In this document: one piece after another, positions 9,764 through 18,862 of the stretch
Numbering within the stretch: the first letter of the stretch is position 1
Layout of the letters: every line of letters begins with the position of its first letter
Source: DATAQC01 sp038238185
Lineage (GTDB): Bacteria; Actinomycetota; Acidimicrobiia; Acidimicrobiales; AC-14
Direction of reading: 5' to 3'
NCBI GenBank assembly: GCA_038238185.1
Contig: JBBRXY010000002.1
Span: 16,247 to 80,246 of the forward strand
DNA length: 64,000 bases
Translations under genes and position numbers: made by a program
The notes under the pieces: model-generated
Databases searched by the model: none
Seen by the model: the letters and a program-made list of their open reading frames with translations, nothing else
What the model was told of the DNA's origin: nothing

Positions 9764-10515
9764 GCACTGCAGGCGTCACGTACGTGGCCGCCTTCGCCGG
9801 GGGGCTCGTGTCGTTCCTCTCACCGTGCGTCCTGCCCATCGTCCCCGGCTACCTCGCCCTGGTCACCGGTCTCGACGTGGCCGAGTTGCGCGACGAGCCC
9901 GAGCGCCACGTGGCGCGCATCGTGCGGGATACCTGCCTGTTCATCGCCGGGTTCTCGGCCGTGTTCATCCTGCTCGGCCTGTCGGCGACGGCCCTGGGCC
10001 AGGCCGTGTTCCGCAATCACATCCTGCTTACCCGCATATCGGGCCTCATGGTGCTGGCCATGGCCCTGTTCCTCGCCGGCTCGCTCGTGCTCCAGGCTCC
10101 CTGGCTCTACCAGGAGAAGCGGTTCCAGCCGAACCCCTCGCGCTTCGGCCCCTTCGCCGCGCCGGTCGCGGGGGTTGCCTTCGGGTTCGGGTGGACGCCG
10201 TGCATCGGCCCGGTGCTGGGATCGGTCCTGGCCGTCGCCGGCTCGCAGGGCCGGGCATGGGAGGGGGGAAGCCTGCTGGCGGTCTACTCGCTCGGCCTCG
10301 GCGTGCCCTTCCTGGTCACCGGGCTGGCACTGGGACGTCTGGCCGGCACGTTCGACTGGGTCAAACGCCACTTCACCGCCCTGATCCTGGCGTCGTCGAT
10401 ATCGCTGGCCTTCTTCGGAATCCTGCTCACCCTGAACCGGCTCACGTGGGTCACCTCCCAGCTCCAGGCCGCCTTACGCGACATAGGCCTCGGCCGCCTC
10501 GTCAACCTCGGCTGA
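9760..10515 (+). CDS. ccdA: Cytochrome c biogenesis protein CcdA
   Basis: This six-helix-type integral membrane protein carries reducing equivalents from cytoplasmic thioredoxin across the membrane. The two redox cysteines sit in SPCVLPIVPGYLA (Cys23) and WTPCIGPVLGS (Cys148), the standard CcdA positions. Length is 251 residues, as expected. The ATG at 9760 overlaps the stop of the preceding lipoprotein gene (ATGA), so the two are translationally coupled. The TlpA-like thioredoxin encoded immediately downstream is its probable partner, delivering electrons to apocytochrome c or other extracytoplasmic thiols. Confidence 0.93.
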   Translation: MSTAGVTYVAAFAGGLVSFLSPCVLPIVPGYLALVTGLDVAELRDEPERHVARIVRDTCLFIAGFSAVFILLGLSATALGQAVFRNHILLTRISGLMVLAMALFLAGSLVLQAPWLYQEKRFQPNPSRFGPFAAPVAGVAFGFGWTPCIGPVLGSVLAVAGSQGRAWEGGSLLAVYSLGLGVPFLVTGLALGRLAGTFDWVKRHFTALILASSISLAFFGILLTLNRLTWVTSQLQAALRDIGLGRLVNLG

Positions 10516-10586
10516 CGGTCAACCGAGGGCCGGTCCTCCTATCTACCCGACACCCCGACCCGACCATCGCAACGGTAGGGTCGGCC

Positions 10587-11141
10587 ATGGCTCGCCTCAC
10601 TGCCCAGAGCCATCGCCGTCTGCGGGTCGGAGCCGTCGTCGGCCTCGGACTCGCCCTCGTGGTGAGCGTTGCCGTGGTGGCCGTCACGCGTGGCGGCGGG
10701 GGCGGGCCGGGAGTCACCAAGCCGGCGTCGTTCGACCTCCCATCCCTCACCAACTCGGGCCGGGTACGCCTGGCCGACTACCGCGGCCGGCCCGTCGTGG
10801 TCAACTTCTTCGCGTCCTGGTGCTCGTCGTGTGAGTTCGAGCTGCCGGGGTTCGCCAAGGTCTCCGGCGAGCTCAAGGACAAAGTCACCTTCGTGGGCGT
10901 CGACGCCCTGGAGACCGGCGACCCCCTCTACCTGCCCAAGCGTCACCACATCGAGTGGTGGCCGTTGGCGAGCGACATCGGGGGGGCAAACCGCAGCGGC
11001 CTCCACGATGCCCTCGGGGGCGGCACGGGCATGCCCGTCACCGCGTTCTACGACGCCGGCGGCAAGCTTCTGGCCGTGGAGAAAGCCGCCCTTCCCGAAA
11101 GCTCCCTGCGTGACGAGCTGAAACGGCTCTACGGCGTGTAG
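10587..11141 (+). CDS. TlpA/ResA-like membrane-anchored thioredoxin
   Basis: A single N-terminal membrane anchor (VGAVVGLGLALVVSVAVVAV) precedes a thioredoxin fold facing outward. The redox motif is WCSSC (Cys79 and Cys82) and the cis-proline loop is GMPVTAFYD. The strand PVVVNFFASW is typical of TlpA/ResA proteins, which reduce disulfides during cytochrome c maturation. The location 70 bp after ccdA supports this role, since CcdA would keep it reduced. The ATG at 10587 gives 184 residues, with no strong ribosome binding site. It could instead serve general envelope thiol repair. Confidence 0.9.
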   Translation: MARLTAQSHRRLRVGAVVGLGLALVVSVAVVAVTRGGGGGPGVTKPASFDLPSLTNSGRVRLADYRGRPVVVNFFASWCSSCEFELPGFAKVSGELKDKVTFVGVDALETGDPLYLPKRHHIEWWPLASDIGGANRSGLHDALGGGTGMPVTAFYDAGGKLLAVEKAALPESSLRDELKRLYGV

Positions 11142-11230
11142 CCCCGCCGGCCGAGCACCGCTTCCACTCTGCGTGGTTCCCGCGTCGATACAATGTCCCG
11201 AGTGCGCCGGTCGAGCTGGGTATTGATGCA

Positions 11231-13531
11231 GTGGCGCTGACCACGCGGATGACCCAGGTCCCGCCTTCGCAACGCCCACCCGGTGGATGGCCGGTTCCCG
11301 AGGGCGGCGCATCGAACACCCTGTGGTGGATCACGGTCGGCGCCCTCGTGGTCGGCCTTCTCACGCCGGTCCTCGTGACCGTCTTCCTTCTCGCCATGCT
11401 GTACGACCCTCCGGGCGGCGACCTCCCGACGCCTCAGCAGGGCGTCGACAGCCGCATCACGCGCATCTACGACGCCTCCGGCAACCAACTCGGTAACCTG
11501 CACCGCTTCGACACCCACATCCAGGTCAATCGCACCGACATCCCCCAGGACCTCAAAGATGCTGTCGTCGCCATCGAGGACAAGCGCTTCTACTCCCACT
11601 CCGGGCTCGACCTCAAGGCCCTGGTGCGGGCCCTCTGGACCGACCTCCAGGGGGGCAGCTACGAGCAGGGCGGATCAACGATCACCCAGCAGTATGTCAA
11701 GCGCAACTACACCGGGCCCAAGCGGACGCTGTCGCGCAAGATCCGGGAGGCCGCCCTGGCCGGACGGGTCGAGAACAAGCTCTCCAAGGACGAGATCCTC
11801 TTCCGCTACGTGTCCGACGTCTATCTGGGCAGCGGTGCCTACGGCGTGGGCGCAGCGGCCGAGAACTATTTCCGCAAGCCCGTCAACGAGCTCACGCTGT
11901 CCGAATCTGCCACCCTGGCCGGCCTCATCAACAAGCCTTCCTCCGACGAACCGCGGAGCAACACCGGGGCGGCCGAGATTCGGCGGGAAACGGTGCTCAA
12001 GGCCATGCTCGACCAGGGGCGCATCAACAACTCCGAGTACAGCGACGCCATGTCCAAACGGCTGAGGGTGGCCACCGCCAGCACCAGCCCCTCTGCCGCC
12101 GCGACCGCCACCCTCGTCTACCCCCCCGAGGAAGTCCAGTCCCAGTACCCCTATTTCGTCGACTACGTCCGCCGGTACCTCATCGCCAAGTTCGGAGAGG
12201 ACGAGGTGTACGAGGGGGGCCTGAAGGTGGAAACCACGATTGACGCCCGCCTCCAGGGGCTGGCGGAGTCGGCGGTGTCCAACACCCTTCAGGGCACCTC
12301 GGCACCGCTCGACATGGCGCTGGTGTCCGTGGAGCCCGGCACCGGCTTCGTCAAGGCCCTGGTCGGTGGGCGCGACTTCACCCAATCACAGGTGAACCTG
12401 GCTCTCGGCAACTGCACGGCGGCCCCCAAACCCGTCGACGGCGGGCCCGTGTGCATCGATGGAGGTGGCAGTGGGCGGCAGCCCGGCTCGTCGTTCAAAC
12501 CCTTCACCCTGGCCAAGGCCTTCGAGGAGGGCATCACGCCCGACAAGGTGTACAGCGCCCCGGCCTACTTCACCCAGCCCAACTGCCGGGGGAACAGCGC
12601 GGCGGCGGGCTGCACCATCGGCAACGCCGAACCGTCGGGCTTCGGCTCCCTCGACATCCGCTCGGCCACGGCCTACTCGGTCAACACCGTGTTCGCCCAG
12701 CTCGTCCTCGACGTCGGCATCCCCGAGACGGCGGAGATGGCCCACCGCCTGGGCATCACCATGCTGCGGCCCGACGGTAAAAAGGCCGACGGAACGACCC
12801 TGTTCCAGGCCCAGCTCACGCTCGGGGAAGGCGAGGTGTCGCCGCTCGACATGGCCTCGGCCTACAGCGTCTTCGCCGACCGGGGTATGCAGTTCCCCGC
12901 CACGCCGGTGCTCAAGGTCACCGACGCCCGCGGCAAGGTGCTCGAAGACGACACCTCCCGCAGCGGCCACCGGGTCCTCCAGGAGGTCGTCGCCGACAAC
13001 GTCAACGACGTGCTCAAGGGCGTCATCGCCGGCGGCACCGGTGTGGCCGCCGACATCGGGCGCCAAGGAAGCGCGGGCAAGACAGGAACAGCCGAGACCT
13101 TCAGCGACGCCTGGTTCGTGGGCTACACCCAGCAGCTGGCCACATCGGTATGGATGGGCCACTCCGACTCCCAAAAGCCCCTCACCGACATCAAGGGCGT
13201 GGGCGAGGTCTTCGGCGGGACGTTCCCGGCCATGACCTGGAAGGACTACATGGGCCGGGCCCTAGAAGGCCAGCCCGACGTCGCCTTCCCGCCGCCCGGA
13301 GAGCTCCCGCGGGCGTCGACCACCACCCGTCCGGGATCGGGAACGGGCTCCGGAGCGCCCGACACCGTCCCCTACACCCCGGGACCCTACGACCACACTG
13401 CCACGACCCCCCCCGACGTCCCGGTGGTCACCCGTCCACCCCGACCGGCGTTCAGTGTCCCCCCGTACAAGCCACCGTTGCCGACCACGACGCCGCCGAG
13501 CGGCCCGGTTCCCACCACGCTGAAACCGTGA
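11231..13531 (+). CDS. Class A penicillin-binding protein (transglycosylase/transpeptidase)
   Basis: This 766-residue bifunctional peptidoglycan synthase has a short cytoplasmic tail, one membrane segment (about residues 33-56) and a GT51 glycosyltransferase domain with catalytic Glu in AIEDKRFYSHSGLD and the GGSTITQQYVKRNY motif. The transpeptidase domain has SxxK in GSSFKPF (about residue 420), SxN in YSVNT (about 483) and KTG in AGKTGTAE (about 617). The last 90 residues are Thr/Pro rich, as in actinobacterial PonA proteins. The start is GTG 11231; an in-frame ATG at 11249 is an alternative. It is cotranscribed with the small membrane gene that overlaps its stop. Confidence 0.94.
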   Translation: MALTTRMTQVPPSQRPPGGWPVPEGGASNTLWWITVGALVVGLLTPVLVTVFLLAMLYDPPGGDLPTPQQGVDSRITRIYDASGNQLGNLHRFDTHIQVNRTDIPQDLKDAVVAIEDKRFYSHSGLDLKALVRALWTDLQGGSYEQGGSTITQQYVKRNYTGPKRTLSRKIREAALAGRVENKLSKDEILFRYVSDVYLGSGAYGVGAAAENYFRKPVNELTLSESATLAGLINKPSSDEPRSNTGAAEIRRETVLKAMLDQGRINNSEYSDAMSKRLRVATASTSPSAAATATLVYPPEEVQSQYPYFVDYVRRYLIAKFGEDEVYEGGLKVETTIDARLQGLAESAVSNTLQGTSAPLDMALVSVEPGTGFVKALVGGRDFTQSQVNLALGNCTAAPKPVDGGPVCIDGGGSGRQPGSSFKPFTLAKAFEEGITPDKVYSAPAYFTQPNCRGNSAAAGCTIGNAEPSGFGSLDIRSATAYSVNTVFAQLVLDVGIPETAEMAHRLGITMLRPDGKKADGTTLFQAQLTLGEGEVSPLDMASAYSVFADRGMQFPATPVLKVTDARGKVLEDDTSRSGHRVLQEVVADNVNDVLKGVIAGGTGVAADIGRQGSAGKTGTAETFSDAWFVGYTQQLATSVWMGHSDSQKPLTDIKGVGEVFGGTFPAMTWKDYMGRALEGQPDVAFPPPGELPRASTTTRPGSGTGSGAPDTVPYTPGPYDHTATTPPDVPVVTRPPRPAFSVPPYKPPLPTTTPPSGPVPTTLKP

Positions 13532-13800
13532 TCGTCCTTCTCATCATCCTCGTGGTGGCGGCCGTCGGTGGGATGGCCGCCTATGTGATCCTGCAGTTCA
13601 CCGGGCTGGGCTCGACGGCGCCGTCGCCCGGCAGCACCCCCTACCTGTCGGGCCGCGACAGCCGCCGGTCCAGCGAGCTTTCCGAGAAAATCGCCGACGC
13701 CTCGCCCGGCTGCCTGATCGCCGTGCTGGTCACGATCGGCGTGTGGGTGACCCTCTGGCTCGTCCTGCTCGTGCTCGGCCTCCGGGTGCTCACGGCCTGA
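13528..13800 (+). CDS. Small two-helix membrane protein
   Basis: This 90-residue protein starts at GTG 13528, which overlaps the stop of the penicillin-binding protein gene (GTGA), indicating translational coupling. It has one hydrophobic segment at the extreme N-terminus (IVLLIILVVAAVGGMAAYVI) and a second at the C-terminus (IAVLVTIGVWVTLWLVLLVL), joined by a polar loop rich in Ser/Arg. I do not recognise a family. Coupling suggests a role with cell wall synthesis, but nothing in the sequence proves it. Confidence 0.7.
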   Translation: MIVLLIILVVAAVGGMAAYVILQFTGLGSTAPSPGSTPYLSGRDSRRSSELSEKIADASPGCLIAVLVTIGVWVTLWLVLLVLGLRVLTA

Positions 13801-13875
13801 CGACGCAGACGCCTGCGTTCTTGGCGCGTTCGTCACGCGGCCTGGCGTTGTCGAGCGCGCCGACAACCGCCTCCA

Positions 13876-14277
13876 TCAGGTCCGGTCTCTCGGCTCCTTG
13901 GCCTCGACGGGCCGGATGATCAGGTCGATGGCCGCCCAGAGGGTGCGGGAGAAGGGGTAGAAGGCGATGGGGGCGACAACGGCCAACACCAGTCCGACGA
14001 CGACGAACGGGATCACGCTGGCCTCGGGGTTGGCCGACAGGAAGATGATCAGGGGGATGATTCCCCCGACGATCAGCAGGCCCTCGGTGACCCCCAGGTT
14101 GATCACATAGGAGCCGAGGAAGAAGCCCTCCTCCCGCTCGAACAGGTACCTGCAGCTGGGGCAGCGCTCGTGCATCCGGAACCACCCTGCGTAGAGTCCA
14201 CCGCCGCCGCACAGGGGACATCGCTTGAGCAGGCCCCGACCGAGCATGCGAGCAGGCGACGGCCGGGAAGCCTGCAC
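13876..14277 (-). CDS. DUF983 family membrane protein with zinc ribbon
   Basis: A CPLCGGGG...CPSC zinc-ribbon-like module occupies the first 45 residues, followed by two hydrophobic segments (INLGVTEGLLIVGGIIPLII and the VIPFVVVGLVLAVVAPIAF region). This layout and length (133 residues) match DUF983, a family of unknown function common in alphaproteobacteria and actinobacteria. The GTG at 14277 is chosen because the basic leader before CPLCG is usual in the family; ATG 14247 is also possible. It lies 11 bp after the upstream gene, so the two probably share a transcript. Confidence 0.8.
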   Translation of the reverse strand: MQASRPSPARMLGRGLLKRCPLCGGGGLYAGWFRMHERCPSCRYLFEREEGFFLGSYVINLGVTEGLLIVGGIIPLIIFLSANPEASVIPFVVVGLVLAVVAPIAFYPFSRTLWAAIDLIIRPVEAKEPRDRT

Positions 14278-14288
14278 CTACGTGGCGG

Positions 14289-14678
14289 TTAGCTCAGCAG
14301 CAGCTGGCGGGGCCGGACCGGTGCTGCGAAGAGCAGGTCGTCCAGGGGCAGCGGCAACGCCGCCGCGCCGGCGCCGGCCCAGGGTCGGGGGCGCCGGGGC
14401 TCGCGCGGTGACGACGAACCTCCCCATCCCCGATAGACCAACAGGCCGTACAGGGCACTGGTCTCGACATCGAGGGTGGCCACCACGGCCGGGTGGACCC
14501 GGAATCGTTCCCACGACACTTCGTCAGAGAAGGCCAACTCGAGGACGACCCCCCAACGGAGGTGGTGGAACCGCCAGTCGGTGGCACCGTGCAGCAGCGC
14601 CGATTCGATCAGGCCGTCGGCGTGGGCCTCGGCCCAGAGGCTGGCGGGGAACTCGCCGTCCACCACCTCGATCGACAT
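14289..14678 (-). CDS. Conserved hypothetical protein
   Basis: This soluble protein of about 129 residues begins MSIEVVDGEFPASLW and contains a compact alpha/beta-looking region (ATDWRFHHLRWGVVLELAFSD) with a Pro/Arg-rich tail ending in PLPLDDLLF. No signal peptide, membrane segment or catalytic motif is visible and I cannot name a family. ATG 14678 is chosen; a TTG at 14699 and a GTG at 14687 lie upstream in frame. It probably forms a small operon with the DUF983 gene. Confidence 0.6.
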   Translation of the reverse strand: MSIEVVDGEFPASLWAEAHADGLIESALLHGATDWRFHHLRWGVVLELAFSDEVSWERFRVHPAVVATLDVETSALYGLLVYRGWGGSSSPREPRRPRPWAGAGAAALPLPLDDLLFAAPVRPRQLLLS

Positions 14679-14849
14679 TTCATGGCTCACGGGTGCCAAG
14701 AGTACGCCTTCGGCGACGGACGGCGCGCCAACTGTCGGCCCATCCTCCCGGAGACGGTTCGTAGGGGTGCTTGGATTGAAGGCAGAAGGGTAAGAACGGT
14801 GTACAACCCTCGGCTCCCGCCGCCCGGGCTGTTCGAGAAAGGGAATCGC

Positions 14850-14936
14850 ATGCTCATCACCATCATCGTCATCTTCATCATCGCCCTCGTCGCCGGATTC
14901 GGCTGGAGGATCGGCACCCGCGGCCGGAGGTACTGA
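14850..14936 (+). CDS. Single-helix mini-protein (28 aa)
   Basis: A short ORF encodes 28 residues, MLITIIVIFIIALVAGFG followed by a basic tail WRIGTRGRRY. It is a textbook single membrane helix with positive C-terminus. A good ribosome binding site (AAAGGGA) lies 5-6 nt upstream of the ATG. The size is below the limit of most gene callers. No neighbour overlaps it on the same strand. The strong site and helix topology favour a real peptide, but there is no homology evidence. Confidence 0.5.
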   Translation: MLITIIVIFIIALVAGFGWRIGTRGRRY

Positions 14937-15043
14937 CGCACCTCGGGGTCGATCCGGTTAACTCCCCTGACAATTGATGCTTGTCGCCGCCCGGGCGGTT
15001 ATGCTTCCCGGTGACACCAACCCGCCATGGAAGGAAGTTGCCG

Positions 15044-15628
15044 ATGAGGCGGAAGATCGCAACCCTGCTGGGGACCGTGATGGTCGCCGGAGTCATGTCC
15101 CTTTCCATGCCGGTGGCCTCGGCCCAGGTGGGTTACCCGCCCGGCCCATGCGTCCCGGGCAACGTGGTCGTCGACTACGGGACCCGCGTCATAGGCGAGA
15201 CCTTCAACATTCGCATGGTCACCAAGTGCCTCTGGGATCCGGGGGACACGGTGAACATCACCGTCAACGATCAGCCTGCCGGTAGCAAGATAATCGACGC
15301 GGGGAGCGGAGTAACAGTCAACGTCACCGTCTCCTCCGCCACCCAGCTGTCGATCAACGACCCGATCCTGGTCAAGGGTGGGTGTGGAGAGAACAAGGCC
15401 GTTGGGGTCAGCCCGTCTTCGGCCGCCGGCGGAGCGTTGGAGTCCTACACCGCACTTTTCAGGGTCAACTGCGCTGCCGCACCGGCGAGAGCCAGTGCCG
15501 TTCCCGGCAGCGTGGCCTTCACGGGTGCCAACATCCTGAAGTGGGGCGGCATCGCCCTGGTGCTGATGGCCGGTGGATGGCTCCTGGTGGGCCTCTCCCG
15601 CCGCCGTCGGGCCAACCCCACCGTCTGA
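15044..15628 (+). CDS. Secreted surface protein with sortase-like C-terminal anchor
   Basis: The ATG at 15044 follows an AAGGA ribosome binding site and opens a signal peptide (MRRKIATLLGTVMVAGVM, cleavage near ASA-Q). The mature part of about 130 residues contains four cysteines and beta-rich sequence. The C-terminus has the actinobacterial cell-wall sorting layout: VAFTG motif, hydrophobic helix (WGGIALVLMAGGWLLVGL) and RRRR tail. Sortase would cleave in the VAFTG motif and attach the protein to the wall; the variant motif makes this likely but not certain. Function is unknown. A strong stem-loop terminator follows. Confidence 0.8.
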   Translation: MRRKIATLLGTVMVAGVMSLSMPVASAQVGYPPGPCVPGNVVVDYGTRVIGETFNIRMVTKCLWDPGDTVNITVNDQPAGSKIIDAGSGVTVNVTVSSATQLSINDPILVKGGCGENKAVGVSPSSAAGGALESYTALFRVNCAAAPARASAVPGSVAFTGANILKWGGIALVLMAGGWLLVGLSRRRRANPTV

Positions 15629-15655
15629 CCCACCACCGAGACAACATCTGACGCC

Positions 15656-15684
15656 AATCGGCGGGCCCTCTGGGCCCGCCGATT
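15656..15684. terminator. Perfect 13-bp stem-loop terminator
   Basis: AATCGGCGGGCCC (15656-15668) and its exact reverse complement (15672-15684) flank a 3-nt loop. It lies just after the sorted surface protein gene and before the oppositely oriented tRNA-Val. No T-run follows, as is common in actinobacteria. It may serve both strands. Confidence 0.8.
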
Positions 15685-15707
15685 GTCATTGGTTCCGATA
15701 TCTCGGG

Positions 15708-15781
15708 TGGGCCGTACTGGACTTGAACCAGTGACCTCCTGCGTGTCGAGCAGGCGCGCTACCAGACTGCGCCAACGGCCC
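15708..15781 (-). tRNA. tRNA-Val(GAC)
   Basis: On the minus strand the 74 nt fold into a complete cloverleaf. The acceptor stem GGGCCGT/ACGGCCC is perfect, the D-stem is GCGC/GCGC, the anticodon stem CCTGC/GCAGG and the T-stem ACTGG/CCAGT with loop TTCAAGT. The anticodon loop TCGACAC puts GAC at positions 34-36, reading GUC/GUU valine codons, and the discriminator is A. Position 33 is C rather than the nearly invariant U. The CCA end is not fully encoded (CCC follows). Confidence 0.93.
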
Positions 15782-15803
15782 GGGGATGCTGAGCGTAGCC
15801 CTC

Positions 15804-18800
15804 TCAGCGGCCACCCTCGGCCTGGTCGGGAGCGAAGCCCTGGCGCAGCGTGTTCTCACTGATCGACCGGGGATCCACGAACTGGAGCAGGTAGTCGGGA
15901 CCGCCGGCCTTGGAACCGACCCCGGAGAGTCCGTAGCCCCCGAACGGCTGGTAACCCACGACCGCCCCGGTGATGGCCCGGTTGACGTAGATGTTGCCGG
16001 CCCGGAGCTCCTCGACGGCGGCGCGGATGTGCGACGGCGACCGCGACACGATCCCGGCCGTCAGCGCGTAGTCGGTGTCGTTGGCCAGGGCCAGGGCATG
16101 CTCGAACGACTCGGCCCGCTGGACCGCCAGCACCGGGCCGAAGATCTCCTCGGTGGCCAGGCGGGCCTGGCCGGACACGTCGCCGACGATGGTGGGGCCG
16201 ACGAAGAACCCCTCGCCGTTGCCGCCACCCAGGTCGTCGGTGGCCAGCAACATTTCCCCCTCCGAGGGCGCCAGTTCCACGTAGGAGCGCACCCGGGCCC
16301 AGGCGTCGGCGTCGATCAGCGGTCCCAGGTCGGTGTCCATGTGGCGGGGGTGGGCGACCCGCAGGTCGCGCGAAGCACCCACCAGGCGCCCGAGGACCTC
16401 GTCGTAGACGGCGTCGACCACCACCAGGCGGGAGGCGGCCGAACACTTCTGGCCGGCATAGCCGAACGCCGACGCCACGGCTAGGGGCACGGCCTGGTCG
16501 AGGTCGGCGTCGGCATCGACGATGAGGGCGTTCTTGCCCCCCATCTCGGCGATGACCCGCTTGACCTGGCGCTGGCCCGGGCGGTGCACAGCCGCGGCCT
16601 CCACGATCCCCAGACCCACCTCACGCGATCCGGTGAAGGCCACGAAGGCGATGTCGGGGTGCTCGACCAGGTGGGCTCCGACCACCTCGCCCGGCCCGGG
16701 CAGGAAATTGAGCACGCCGTCCGGCAGTCCCGCCGCGGTGAGGGCCTCCACCAGGCGGGCCGCAACCGCCGGCGTCTGCTCGGCGGGCTTGAAGACTACG
16801 GCGTTGCCGGTAACGAGGGCGGCCACCACCATCCCCGTCGGGATGGCCAAGGGGAAGTTCCACGGGGCGATCACCACGCCCACGCCCCGTCCCGAGTAGC
16901 GCAGCGAATTTCGCTCTCCGGGAGCGGACACCACCTCGCCGCCTGCATGCAGCCCCATGGCCCGGCGGCCGTAGTACTCGCAGAAGTCGATCGCCTCGCA
17001 CACGTCGGCGTCGGCGTCGGCCCACGGCTTGCCCGCCTCGAACACCTCCAGGGCGGCGATCTCGGCCCGTCGGGCCCGGAGCCACTCCGCCGCCCGGAAC
17101 GCCACCGCCGCCCGTTCCCGCACGGGAGTCCGTCGCCACGCCGGCCACGAACCACGAGCGGCCTCGACGGCGGCGTCGGCCTCGGCCCGACCGCACGCCG
17201 CGGATACGGCAACCGTTCTAGCCGGGTCGGCGGGGTCGACCGAGGCGATGGTGGCCGCCGTCATCACCTCCCGTCCGCCGATCACCGCGGGCACACGTAT
17301 GCCACGGGCCCGTTCACCCGCCCGGTCAACGGCCGCGGCGAACGTGGCCCGGACCATGGCCTGGCGCCACTCGGCGACGGGCTCATGGCGGTACGGGCCG
17401 GGATCGGCGGGGTCGGTGGCCGGGCGCGGCGCCGCCACCATCGTGGGGAGCACGCCGGCGGCCGGGGGCGCCAGCATCTCGTCGAGCTCGCGCCCGTCGA
17501 CGAAGCGCTGACGCACGAAACTCTCGTTGGCGGTGTTCTCCAGCAATCGGCGCACCAGATAGGCCATGCCCGGCACCAGTTCTCCAACCGGTGCGTAGAC
17601 CCGCAAACGCAGCCCCAGGTTCCTCACCGCCGCATGGACGGGTTCGGCCATGCCGTGGAGCATCTGGATCTCGAACCCGCGGTCATCGATGCCCAGAGAG
17701 CGGGCGTACTCCACGGCGTAGGCCAGCGACCGGAGGTTGTGGCTCGCGAATGCGGCCCGCACCTGGCCGTGGTGGTCGTGGAGGAGGCGGACGCAGCGCT
17801 CGTAGTTGGCATCGGTCTCGGCTTTGTCCTGATAGACGGGAACAGGCCACCCGTGGGCGCCGGCGATCACCGTCTCGGTGTCCCAGTAGGCGCCCTTCAC
17901 CAGGCGGACCGTGAGGGGTCGGGCCCTCGCTCCCGAGAAGGCGATGAGGTCGGCCAGGTCGTCGCGGGAATCTTTGAGGTAGGCCTGCACGACCACTCCG
18001 GCCTCCGCCTCGGCAAACTCCGGCTCGCTCAACAACTCACGGAACAATTGCAGCGTGAGGTCCTTGACCTCGTAGTGCTCGGCGTCGAAGTGGACGAAGG
18101 CTCCAAGGTCGCCGGCCTGGCGCAGGATCGGCCGCAGGCGGGCCTTGGCCCGGGCCAGGCCGTCGGCGCGTGTGAGAGGGGCGTAGCGCGAGGCCAGGGC
18201 GGTGGGCTTGACGCTGACGTTCACCCGGGCGAGAGGTCCGAGGTCGTCGGCTTCGAGATGGTCGTCGGACGGCCATGGCCGGGTGGCCTGGGCCAGGGTC
18301 GACAACAACTCAGCCACCCGGGCGGCATAGCGGTCCGCCTCCGCCTCGGTGATGGTCTTCTCCCCGAGGAGGTCGACGGTGAATGCGCGCCCCTGCCGCC
18401 ACAGTCGCTCCAGGCCGACCACGGCGTCAGCCGGGCCTGTGCCGATGATGAACTGCTCGGCCACCCGCGAGATGTTCCGGCGGGCCAGGCCGGCGGCAGC
18501 TGCCGGCCCGAAGGGCACATGGTCGGCGATGCCCAGCCCGAGGTCGAGCACCTTCGGGACGTCGGGCCCCTCGAAGTAGTCGTCGAGATGGGCGAGCACG
18601 TCGGCGTCGTCGGTGGTGGCCGGAAACACGTCGACGAAGCGGAACAGCTCGGTGCGAAACGACGGATGCGACATCGCCCACTCGAGCATGCGTTCGCTCC
18701 ACCACGACGACTGCACGACCTTGGACCGCTCCCCGGCCATGCCGGCGAGGCGTCGGGCCAGGGCCGTGACGCTCGCATCGAGCGAGTCCGTTCCGCCTGC

Positions 18801-18827
18801 GGAGGCCTGAGCCCTGCCTGGCACCAT
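15804..18827 (-). CDS. putA: Bifunctional proline dehydrogenase / L-glutamate gamma-semialdehyde dehydrogenase
   Basis: The protein oxidises proline to glutamate in two steps. The N-terminal half is the FAD-dependent proline dehydrogenase barrel (NVSVKPTALAS, RLVKGAYWDTE, RLRVYAPVGE). The C-terminal half is an aldehyde dehydrogenase with the NAD site (VIAPWNFPLAIP, GSREVGLGI), catalytic Glu in AEMGGKNA and catalytic Cys795 in GQKCSAAS. Length is 1007 residues from ATG 18827; an in-frame upstream start at 18896 would add 23 residues without obvious homology. There is no DNA-binding N-terminal domain as in enteric PutA. It runs away from the sigma factor cluster upstream. Confidence 0.95.
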   Translation of the reverse strand: MVPGRAQASAGGTDSLDASVTALARRLAGMAGERSKVVQSSWWSERMLEWAMSHPSFRTELFRFVDVFPATTDDADVLAHLDDYFEGPDVPKVLDLGLGIADHVPFGPAAAAGLARRNISRVAEQFIIGTGPADAVVGLERLWRQGRAFTVDLLGEKTITEAEADRYAARVAELLSTLAQATRPWPSDDHLEADDLGPLARVNVSVKPTALASRYAPLTRADGLARAKARLRPILRQAGDLGAFVHFDAEHYEVKDLTLQLFRELLSEPEFAEAEAGVVVQAYLKDSRDDLADLIAFSGARARPLTVRLVKGAYWDTETVIAGAHGWPVPVYQDKAETDANYERCVRLLHDHHGQVRAAFASHNLRSLAYAVEYARSLGIDDRGFEIQMLHGMAEPVHAAVRNLGLRLRVYAPVGELVPGMAYLVRRLLENTANESFVRQRFVDGRELDEMLAPPAAGVLPTMVAAPRPATDPADPGPYRHEPVAEWRQAMVRATFAAAVDRAGERARGIRVPAVIGGREVMTAATIASVDPADPARTVAVSAACGRAEADAAVEAARGSWPAWRRTPVRERAAVAFRAAEWLRARRAEIAALEVFEAGKPWADADADVCEAIDFCEYYGRRAMGLHAGGEVVSAPGERNSLRYSGRGVGVVIAPWNFPLAIPTGMVVAALVTGNAVVFKPAEQTPAVAARLVEALTAAGLPDGVLNFLPGPGEVVGAHLVEHPDIAFVAFTGSREVGLGIVEAAAVHRPGQRQVKRVIAEMGGKNALIVDADADLDQAVPLAVASAFGYAGQKCSAASRLVVVDAVYDEVLGRLVGASRDLRVAHPRHMDTDLGPLIDADAWARVRSYVELAPSEGEMLLATDDLGGGNGEGFFVGPTIVGDVSGQARLATEEIFGPVLAVQRAESFEHALALANDTDYALTAGIVSRSPSHIRAAVEELRAGNIYVNRAITGAVVGYQPFGGYGLSGVGSKAGGPDYLLQFVDPRSISENTLRQGFAPDQAEGGR

Positions 18828-18862
18828 GCCCGTACCGTAGGGCGACCCGAGGGGATATCGGG

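Noticed and set aside
14975..15006. Promoter TTGATG ... TATGCT before the surface protein gene
   Set aside because: The spacing of about 20 nt is outside the usual range, so I could not support it.
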